Source: an uncultured Eisenbergiella sp. (lineage in GTDB: Bacteria; Bacillota; Clostridia; Lachnospirales; Lachnospiraceae). From it: DNA of 64,000 nucleotides. The notes under the pieces are model-generated. The model saw nothing but the letters and a program-made list of their open reading frames with translations. It was not told where the DNA came from and searched no databases. The DNA lies in contig CANQVD010000005.1 of assembly GCA_947627215.1 (NCBI GenBank), positions 1 to 64,000 on the forward strand. Direction: 5' to 3'. Shown piece after piece: positions 57,749 to 64,000 of this stretch (position 1 is its first letter; the number at the start of each line of letters is the position of its first letter). Position numbers and translations under genes: made by a program.

Positions 57749-58240
57749 TCATGAAATATCGTCCAGTATCATCCTGACGGTTTCTTCCTGCGACAGATCC
57801 TCACGGATCGTCTTTTCCTTTATATAGCCGATATAGTCCTTTTCGTTCCACCATCTGCGCATTTCCGCTTCGCCGAAGGAAAATCGGTTTTCCCTTGAGG
57901 CATGCCGTTTCAGAGTCTCTTCGAACGGCAGATCATAGTAGTAGGCGTAAATCTCATCCCCAAACAGCCCGATAGCAGTCCGGAACAGGGGCGCATACCA
58001 TTTCGCGTTCAGGATCCCCTCGAGAATGACGGTTTCACAGTGTTCATATCCATAATGCAGCAGAGTGATGAGAAGCTGCAGTGCGGCCGTATCGTATCCG
58101 TCATGCGCCCACAGCATTTCTCTGCGGACCGTATCCTGCGGGATCAGGAGCGTGTTTCGTCCGATCTGTTTTTGCAGGCTCCTGGCGACGGTGGATTTGC
58201 CGCTGCCGGAATTTCCTCTTATCATAATCAGTTTACCCAT
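57749..58240 (-). CDS. P-loop kinase (AAA_33/zeta-toxin-like)
   Basis: A 163-residue protein with Walker A at residues 9-17 (GNSGSGKST) after MGKLIMIR, a Gln-Asp-Thr-Arg segment (LIPQDTVRREML) and a LID-like helix FEETLKRHASRENRFSF. This architecture is shared by small P-loop kinases and zeta-toxin-like phosphotransferases; the substrate is unknown. CGGAGAAC precedes the ATG at 58240; an in-frame ATG 123 nt further upstream is not supported. It lies 35 nt upstream of the CE15 gene on the same strand. Confidence 0.82.
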   Translation of the reverse strand: MGKLIMIRGNSGSGKSTVARSLQKQIGRNTLLIPQDTVRREMLWAHDGYDTAALQLLITLLHYGYEHCETVILEGILNAKWYAPLFRTAIGLFGDEIYAYYYDLPFEETLKRHASRENRFSFGEAEMRRWWNEKDYIGYIKEKTIREDLSQEETVRMILDDIS

Positions 58241-58382
58241 GTGCGTTCTCCGTTTGTTCGGAAAAAACCGAGGTCTGTCCGCCGCATTCGGCGGCTGTTC
58301 TGAGGAAAATGCGGGGAACGATTTTCCTGTATTGAGTATAGCAAAAAGGGGCAGGGTTTTCAACCGGGTCGGGGATTTGTGA

Positions 58383-58411
58383 TTGTAAATGCGCCGGAAT
58401 CATGCTATCAT
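58383..58411 (+). promoter_or_regulatory. Predicted promoter of the glycan operon at 58468
   Basis: TTGTAA (58383-58388), 17 nt, TATCAT (58406-58411) with a TG extension (TGCTATCAT). GGAAGGAGG lies shortly before the next start. Confidence 0.65.
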
Positions 58412-58467
58412 GAGCGCAAACGGGAAGGTTTCCCGGCAAGTCGGATTCGGAAGGAGGCGCAGAACGG

Positions 58468-59034
58468 ATGAGCGGTGAAACCGCTGCGCTGCGGTTACAG
58501 AAAGGAAGGCCGGAGAGCGATGCCGGACGTCTGCCGAAGGAACTGCGGGTCTATGATCTGCTGGACCGGCTGGGGATCGGATATGAACGGGTCGATCACG
58601 CGCCGGCGACGACCATGGAGGTCTGCCGAAAGATCGATGAGATTCTGGGCGCGACCATCTGTAAAAATCTGTTTCTCTGCAACCGGCAGAAAACGCAGTA
58701 CTATCTGCTGATGATTCCGGACTGGAAGAAGTTCAAAACAAAGGAACTGTCCGCGCAGATCGGAAGCGCGAGGCTGTCCTTCGCGGACGCGGAGGCGATG
58801 GAGCGGTATCTGGATATCACGCCCGGCTCGGTCAGCGTGATGGGCCTGATGAACGATACGGAAGGGCAGGTCCGCCTGCTGGTGGATGAGGATGTGCTGA
58901 AGGGAGCGTATCTGGGCTGTCATCCCTGTGTCAATACGTCCAGCCTCCGGCTGCGGACGCAGGACGTGTTCGCGTGTTTTGTGCCCTATACCGGGCATGG
59001 CGTCACGACGGTGCATCTGACGGGAGAGGACTGA
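58468..59034 (+). CDS. YbaK/ProX-family aminoacyl-tRNA deacylase
   Basis: A 188-residue prolyl-tRNA synthetase-associated domain protein (ProXp/YbaK type) that hydrolyses misacylated tRNA, typically Ala-tRNA(Pro). The family core is ELRVYDLLDRLGIGYERVDH, then CKNLFLCNRQKTQYYLLMI with the conserved Lys, and GSVSVMGLMNDTEG near residue 130. The N-terminal 25 residues are extra. AAGGAGG lies upstream of the ATG. Its link to the glycosidases downstream is probably only cotranscription. Confidence 0.88.
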   Translation: MSGETAALRLQKGRPESDAGRLPKELRVYDLLDRLGIGYERVDHAPATTMEVCRKIDEILGATICKNLFLCNRQKTQYYLLMIPDWKKFKTKELSAQIGSARLSFADAEAMERYLDITPGSVSVMGLMNDTEGQVRLLVDEDVLKGAYLGCHPCVNTSSLRLRTQDVFACFVPYTGHGVTTVHLTGED

Positions 59035-59051
59035 CAGGCGGAGGATTTTAT

Positions 59052-61865
59052 ATGGTCAAAAAATGCGACGGCATCACCGGGCGGAAAACGGAGGCGGCAC
59101 AGATGGGCGTGTCCTGTGAGCCGAAAGGGCTGTCTTCCGGAGGGTACCCGTATCAGGCGGCGGCCTACGTGCGCCCCGGGACGCTGCCGGATCGAAAGAG
59201 TCTGCATCTGGCGCTGCGAAAGGGAGACGGCGGCTGGAAGTCCCTGAATTTCGGCATCGGTGTCCTGTTCGCGGAGGCAGACTATGCGGGCGCGCATCCG
59301 GCGGGCGTGACGCGGGTGCTGGAGGATCCCGTTCTGTACCGGCGGGCGGACGGAAGGATCGGCGCGGCGGCACGCTGCTGCGGGATTCGGCGGACGCAGG
59401 ACGGCGCGTGGGAGCGGGACGCGGGACCCGGTGCGGAACCGCAGGAAAGCGGGAGCAAAACGGAAGAAAACAGGAGCAAAACGGAAGAAAACGGGAATGA
59501 GATGCGCTTCTGGGCGACGGAAGATCTGGTCTCCTGGCAGCCTGCGGGGCAGGAGGATGCAGCCCCGTCAGCGGGAGCATCCGATCCGTTCTGCACGGCC
59601 CGCCGGACGCTTCTCATCGACGGCGAACCGGTTTCGGCCAGCATTCTCTGCCTGACGGAGGAAGAGGCGGATGCGCTGGAGAAAAAGCTGGGAGAAGTGC
59701 GCAATGTTTCCGTGGACCCGGTGGAGGTGCATATTCCCGCGGGGGAGGTTCTGACGGATCTTCCGCCCATGAAGGCGCATTACAGCGACGGTTCCTCGGA
59801 AGAGATTCCCGTGGAATGGGATTGGGAAGAACTGGCGGCCATCCCGTTTGACCGGGAGGGCGTCTATGAAGTCACCGGAAGGGCAGCGGTGAAAGAATAC
59901 GCCGCGCCCCTGATCGGGGGGCTGGCGGATCCCGCGATCCTGTATTGGAAAGGTCTGTACTGGCTGACGGGCACCAATGAACATACCGGCGGACGGGACC
60001 TGTATCTGCGGTGCGCGGGAACTGTTGAAGGCCTGGCGGAGGCGGAGCCGCGGCTGATCTTTCGGGCGGCTGAAGCCGGGGATCACAGCGGCTGCAACTG
60101 GGCACCGGAGCTGCATGTGATCGGCGGACGGCTGTGCTGTCTTTTCGCTTCCAGTCTGAACGGACAGTGGGATCATGTGCAGTCCCGGATCATGTATTGC
60201 GGCGGGAGCCCTCTGGAGCGGGAGAGCTGGTCGGAGCCGGTGCGCATCCGGAATGCGGACGGCTCCTGGCTGATGGAGGATGCGGACGGCATCACGCTGG
60301 ACATGACGTATTTTGAAGCGGCGGGCCGGAGCTATTATTGCTGGGCGCAGCGGGAGATCCGAAGAGGGGGATCCGGCGGGCAGGAACCCGAAGTCCGGAT
60401 GATCGGAAGCTCCGATCTGATGATCGCGCCCGTGGACCCTTCCGCGCCGGAGCGGCTGGCCGGGGAGGCGGTGCGTCTTTGCAGGCCCGGATATGCCTGG
60501 GACCGGCAGGACACGGAGGTGGACGAGGGCCCTCATGTGCTGAAGCACGGAGGGATGCTGTACCTGACCTTTTCCGGGGACGCGGTGAGCGGCCGTTACT
60601 GTATGGGGCTGCTGACGGCCCAGGAGGATGCGGATCTGCTGGATCCCGCTTCCTGGACGCGGACCGGGTATCCCGTGCTGGGCAGGGAGCATGTGCCGGG
60701 AGAGCCGGGACCCGGACACAATTCCTTTACGAAGGACGAATACGGGAGGGACGTGCTGATCTATCACGCCTGGCCGGAGGGCGGGCTGCGCAGCTTTTAC
60801 GCCCGGACGGTCCATTACGGCGCGGACGGGACTCCGCTTTTCTATCTGACGCCGGAGCGGTTTCTGCAGAAGCGGTTCCGACAGGTGAAGGCCAGGGTGA
60901 CGGTGGAAAAACCGGCGTATCTGTTCGTGCATTTCCGGGAAAAGACCACGCCCGACGGGGAGCAGGTGCATTTCGGCCTGAGCCGGGACGGCTTTTTATG
61001 GGAGAGCGTCAACGGCGGCGCTCCGCTGCTCTGGGCCTATTACGGGGATAAGGGCGTACGGGATTTTACGGCCGTCAGATGTGAGCATACCGGAAAATTC
61101 CATATTTTTGCCACGGACCTGAGCCTGTCCTACGGGATGCGGGGACAGTACCGTCATTCCTGGGAGCAGATCGGCAGGAACGGGAGCCGGTATCTGGCCG
61201 TGTGGGAGTCGTCCGATCTGGTGCACTGGAGCGAGGAGGCGCTGCTTCCTTTTGGCGGGACCGAGTTCGGCTGCCGCTGGGCGCCGGATATCCTGCACGA
61301 TCCGGCGAACGGGGACTATCTGCTGCATTGGTCCTCCCCGCATGTGTCGGACGGTTATCGGGATAAGGCCATTTATTACAGCCGCACCCGGGATTTCCGC
61401 CATTTTACCGAACCGGCCCTTCTGTACCGCAAGGCGGACAGCGGCGTGATCGATTCCGCGCTGTATGCGGAGGACGGCAGATATTATCTGTTCGTGAAAA
61501 GTGAAAAAAATCCCTGCGGCGTGATCCTGCTGTCGGCGGACCGGGCGGAAGGCCCCTATGAAATGGTGGAGGGTTTCTGGGAGAGCATGGCGCTGGAGAA
61601 TGCCGGAGCCTATGAAGCGCCCACCGCGGTGCGGCTGGCGGACGGCCGCTGGTGCCTGTTCCTGGATTATTTCGGCGTGAAGGGAAAGGGACAGGGCTAT
61701 GTGCCCTTTGTGGCAGACCGGCTGGCAGGCGGCCGGTTCGTGCGGGCAGACGAGGCGTTTTCCTTCCCCTACGGGTTCAAGCACGGCACGATCCTGAAGA
61801 TCACACAGGCCGAGTACGAGCGGATCCGGGAATTTGACTGGACGGAGCCGCCGGACCTCAGGTAG
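59052..61865 (+). CDS. Multidomain GH43-like glycosidase with two beta-propeller halves
   Basis: A 937-residue protein without signal peptide. The N-terminal 210 residues have propeller-blade features (RVLEDPVLYRRADGRIGAAA, RFWATEDLVSWQPAG). Residues about 220-285 look like a bacterial Ig-like (Big_4) domain (DLPPMKAHYSDGSSEEIPVE). Then a GH43-like propeller starts ADPAILYWKGLYWLTGTNEH and includes GCNWAPELHVIGGRL. A second propeller-like region has TEFGCRWAPDILHDPANGDY and GAYEAPTAVRLADGRWCLF. Expected substrates are arabinan or arabinoxylan side chains. GGAGG lies before the ATG. A 21-bp tandem repeat interrupts the N-terminal part. GH127 follows. Confidence 0.8.
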   Translation: MVKKCDGITGRKTEAAQMGVSCEPKGLSSGGYPYQAAAYVRPGTLPDRKSLHLALRKGDGGWKSLNFGIGVLFAEADYAGAHPAGVTRVLEDPVLYRRADGRIGAAARCCGIRRTQDGAWERDAGPGAEPQESGSKTEENRSKTEENGNEMRFWATEDLVSWQPAGQEDAAPSAGASDPFCTARRTLLIDGEPVSASILCLTEEEADALEKKLGEVRNVSVDPVEVHIPAGEVLTDLPPMKAHYSDGSSEEIPVEWDWEELAAIPFDREGVYEVTGRAAVKEYAAPLIGGLADPAILYWKGLYWLTGTNEHTGGRDLYLRCAGTVEGLAEAEPRLIFRAAEAGDHSGCNWAPELHVIGGRLCCLFASSLNGQWDHVQSRIMYCGGSPLERESWSEPVRIRNADGSWLMEDADGITLDMTYFEAAGRSYYCWAQREIRRGGSGGQEPEVRMIGSSDLMIAPVDPSAPERLAGEAVRLCRPGYAWDRQDTEVDEGPHVLKHGGMLYLTFSGDAVSGRYCMGLLTAQEDADLLDPASWTRTGYPVLGREHVPGEPGPGHNSFTKDEYGRDVLIYHAWPEGGLRSFYARTVHYGADGTPLFYLTPERFLQKRFRQVKARVTVEKPAYLFVHFREKTTPDGEQVHFGLSRDGFLWESVNGGAPLLWAYYGDKGVRDFTAVRCEHTGKFHIFATDLSLSYGMRGQYRHSWEQIGRNGSRYLAVWESSDLVHWSEEALLPFGGTEFGCRWAPDILHDPANGDYLLHWSSPHVSDGYRDKAIYYSRTRDFRHFTEPALLYRKADSGVIDSALYAEDGRYYLFVKSEKNPCGVILLSADRAEGPYEMVEGFWESMALENAGAYEAPTAVRLADGRWCLFLDYFGVKGKGQGYVPFVADRLAGGRFVRADEAFSFPYGFKHGTILKITQAEYERIREFDWTEPPDLR
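59452..59493 (+). repeat. In-frame 21-bp tandem repeat inside the GH43-like gene
   Basis: Two copies of a 21-nt unit (59452-59472 and 59473-59493, beginning GGAGCAAAACGG) differing at the last base. They encode SKTEENR and SKTEENG in a linker. Confidence 0.85.
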
Positions 61866-61894
61866 GATAGATTTGAACGAAAGGAGACAGAAAC

Positions 61895-63928
61895 ATGGAT
61901 CAGCGCGATTTTTCAAAGCCGCTTTCTCTGCGGCAGATACAGGTGACGGACGGGTTTTGGAAGAAGGAAATGGAACTGGTGCGAAAAGAGGTGCTCCCCT
62001 ATCAGTGGGCAGCTCTGAACGACCGGGTGGAGGGCGCGGCGCCCAGCTATTGCATGCACAATTTCCGGGCGGCAGGCAGGCTCAACCGGGAGAAGAGGGA
62101 GCAGGGAGCGGCCTTTGCGGAGCCGGTCTACACCTACCGCGGGTTTGAGGCGCTGCCGGAGGATCCGAAAAATCCGGATCCCGACCGGTTTTACGGTTTC
62201 GTTTTTCAGGATACGGATTTTTCCAAATGGATCGAGGCGGTGGGCTATTCCCTGACCCAGCATCCGGACGCGGCGCTGGAAAAGGTGGCGGATGCGGCCA
62301 TCGATCTGGTCTGCGAGGCCCAGCAGGAGGACGGCTATCTGGACACCTATTATATCATCAACGGTCGGGATAAGACCTTTTCCAATCTGCGGGACCACCA
62401 CGAGCTGTATTGCTTCGGCCATCTGGCGGAGGGGGCCGCGGCCTATTATCAGGCCACCGGCAAGGATAAGTTGCTGAAGGCGGCCCTGCGGTTCGCGGAC
62501 TATATCGACTCCCGTTTCGGTCCGGAGGAGGAAAAGATGAAGGGCTATCCCGGCCACGAGATCGCGGAAATGGCGCTGGTGCGGCTGCATGAGGTGACGG
62601 GAGAGCGGAAATATCTGGAGCTGAGCCGGTTTTTCGTGGAGGAGCGGGGAAAACGTCCCTATTATTTCGATAAGGAACACCCGGAAGCGGTGGAGAAGGG
62701 AAAAGAGGAAGAACAGCGCTATGCCTATCAGCAGGCCCATCTGCCGGTGCGTCTGCAGCATGAGGCCGTGGGGCATGCGGTGCGGGCCGTCTATCTGTAT
62801 TCCGGCATGGCGGACGTGGCCCGGCTCACCGGGGATGAGAGTCTGTATGCGGCCTGCCGCGGGCTGTGGGACAGCATCGTAAAGGAAAAAATGTACATTA
62901 CCGGCGGTGTGGGCGGCACAGCGGTGGGCGAGGCCTTTTCCTACCCGTACGATTTGCCCAACGATACGGCCTATGCGGAGACCTGCGCTTCCATCGGGCT
63001 GGTGTTTTTTGCCAGGAGAATGCTGCAGATCGCGCCGGATTCCCGGTACGCGGACGTGATGGAACGGGCGCTCTACAACGGCGTGCTCAGCGGCATGGCC
63101 CTGGACGGAAAGAGCTTTTTCTATGTGAATCCGCTGCAGTCCGATCCCACGGCATGCCGGAGGGACGAACGTAAGTCCCATGTGAAGCCGGTGCGGCAGA
63201 AGTGGTTTGGCTGCGCCTGCTGTCCGCCCAACCTGGCCAGGCTGGTGGAATCCGTCGGGGAATATGCCTATACGGAGAGCGATGACACGCTGTATGTGCA
63301 TCTGTATGTGGGCGGCGTGATGACCAAGCAGGTGGGGGAAAAACAGGTGGACGTCCGCATTGTTTCCCAGTTCCCCTGGGAGGGCGGCGTTCTGATCCAG
63401 GTGAGGGCCGACGGCGCGAAGGATTTTCGGCTGGCCCTGCGCATCCCGGACTGGTGCGGCCACTATGTGCTCAACGGCGTTGGTGCGAAGGAAGGGGAAG
63501 AAAAGGACGGCTATCTCTATATTCAGAAGGATTGGGGAGAAGAGGATGTTATTTCCCTGTATTTTCCCATGGAGGTCAGGCTGATGGAGGCGAATCCGCT
63601 GGTGCGGGAGGACATCGGAAAGGCGGCAGTGTGCCGGGGCCCTGTGGTCTATTGCCTGGAGGAGGCGGACAACGGGAAAAACCTGCATCTTCTGTCCCTT
63701 CTGCCGGATGCCCGCGCGGAGGTGACGGACGGGACCGTCTGCACGGAGCCGGTGAAGCGGATCTCGCTGCCCGGCCTTAGGCGCCTTCTGCCCGCGGAGG
63801 GCGGAGGCCTGTACCGCGCCTGGCAGCCGCCGCAGACGGAGCCGGTGACGCTGCAGTTCGTTCCCTATTATACCTGGGCCAACCGGGGAGAGAACGAGAT
63901 GCAGGTCTGGACGGACGCGGCGCGGTGA
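61895..63928 (+). CDS. Glycoside hydrolase family 127 beta-L-arabinofuranosidase
   Basis: A 677-residue (alpha/alpha)6-barrel enzyme that removes beta-linked L-arabinofuranose, as on hydroxyproline-rich plant glycoproteins and pectin. From the start SLRQIQVTDGFWKKEME, through DGYLDTYYIINGRDKTFSNL, to the catalytic and zinc sites: Glu in GGTAVGEAFS, Glu and Cys in AYAETCAS, and the Cys pair in FGCACCPPNLAR. These match the Zn ligands and nucleophile Cys of HypBA1. There is no signal peptide. It begins 29 nt after the GH43-like gene, with AAAGGAG upstream, so the two form an arabinose-releasing unit. Confidence 0.93.
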   Translation: MDQRDFSKPLSLRQIQVTDGFWKKEMELVRKEVLPYQWAALNDRVEGAAPSYCMHNFRAAGRLNREKREQGAAFAEPVYTYRGFEALPEDPKNPDPDRFYGFVFQDTDFSKWIEAVGYSLTQHPDAALEKVADAAIDLVCEAQQEDGYLDTYYIINGRDKTFSNLRDHHELYCFGHLAEGAAAYYQATGKDKLLKAALRFADYIDSRFGPEEEKMKGYPGHEIAEMALVRLHEVTGERKYLELSRFFVEERGKRPYYFDKEHPEAVEKGKEEEQRYAYQQAHLPVRLQHEAVGHAVRAVYLYSGMADVARLTGDESLYAACRGLWDSIVKEKMYITGGVGGTAVGEAFSYPYDLPNDTAYAETCASIGLVFFARRMLQIAPDSRYADVMERALYNGVLSGMALDGKSFFYVNPLQSDPTACRRDERKSHVKPVRQKWFGCACCPPNLARLVESVGEYAYTESDDTLYVHLYVGGVMTKQVGEKQVDVRIVSQFPWEGGVLIQVRADGAKDFRLALRIPDWCGHYVLNGVGAKEGEEKDGYLYIQKDWGEEDVISLYFPMEVRLMEANPLVREDIGKAAVCRGPVVYCLEEADNGKNLHLLSLLPDARAEVTDGTVCTEPVKRISLPGLRRLLPAEGGGLYRAWQPPQTEPVTLQFVPYYTWANRGENEMQVWTDAAR

Positions 63929-63944
63929 GGCGCGCTGCGGCCCT

Positions 63945-64000
63945 TCACTCCGGCCACAGCACCCGGCGCATGTCCTCCGGCAGCGGCGCGCGAAATTCCA
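63945..64000 (-). CDS. C-terminal end of a reverse-strand gene, possibly RluA-type pseudouridine synthase
   Basis: The last 17 codons before the stop at 63945-63947 read EFRAPLPEDMRRVLWPE. A PLPEDM-like ending is common in RluA-family pseudouridine synthases, but this is too little for a firm call. It is convergent with the GH127 gene, with a 16-nt gap. Confidence 0.4.
   Translation of the reverse strand, partial: EFRAPLPEDMRRVLWPE

Noticed and set aside
1-64000. tRNA, rRNA, phage or conjugative element genes
   Set aside because: None was recognised on reading both strands; all longer gaps are accounted for by leaders, palindromes or promoters.

Overview
This window reads as chromosomal DNA of a spore-forming member of the Clostridia, most likely a gut Lachnospiraceae with an unusually GC-rich genome. 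The evidence is the SCIFF peptide and maturase next to secDF, a complete spoIIIAA-AH operon, spoIVB, a SleC-type cortex-lytic enzyme, a CIRCE-controlled htpG, frequent TTG/GTG starts with strong Shine-Dalgarno sites, and a set of plant-glycan enzymes. No rRNA, tRNA, insertion sequence, phage or CRISPR array was seen. The genus assignment is inference.

Layout. 1-7050: left edge of a reverse gene, a small membrane protein, a 253-bp giant palindrome, scfA-scfB-secDF and recJ. 7166-12004: an envelope cluster (large membrane protein, acyltransferase, SH3-SGNH hydrolase, ECF-like sigma factor and a possible microprotein). 12152-15497: SDR oxidoreductase, ilvE behind a highly structured leader, and a lipoprotein parvulin. 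15625-19526: CIRCE-htpG and convergent sleC, separated by nested palindromes. 19588-25795: a second giant palindrome and a three-gene cluster of uncharacterised proteins (Ig/TPR giant, actin-fold ATPase, TPR protein). 26042-29294: gap-pgk-tpiA glycolytic operon. 29339-32856: GH27 alpha-galactosidase with a coupled zinc-ribbon protein, then PadR and a HAAS-DUF4097 protein. 33000-38267: spoIIIAA-AH. 38425-42870: deoB, prfC and a transglutaminase lipoprotein. 42987-53534: yqhY-nusB-xseAB-ispA-dxs-tlyA-nadK-argR-recN-spoIVB, the classical Firmicutes neighbourhood. 53566-56544: iscS-iscU under an operator-bearing promoter, carD, and an mntR-type regulator. 56631-64000: CE15-like esterase, P-loop kinase, prolyl-tRNA deacylase-like protein, a double GH43-like protein, GH127 beta-L-arabinofuranosidase, and the tail of a reverse gene.

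How it works together. Several blocks are operons with 4-nt or larger overlaps (spoIIIA; xseA-xseB-ispA; dxs-tlyA-nadK). The carbohydrate genes (GH27, GH43, GH127, CE15) lack signal peptides, which suggests cytoplasmic processing of imported plant-cell-wall oligosaccharides. The most unusual signals are two giant palindromes (854-1106 and 19588-19820). They share an asymmetric core of about 70 nt, but each is embedded in its own unrelated, almost perfect inverted repeat. The second candidate for new biology is the 19932-25795 gene cluster.
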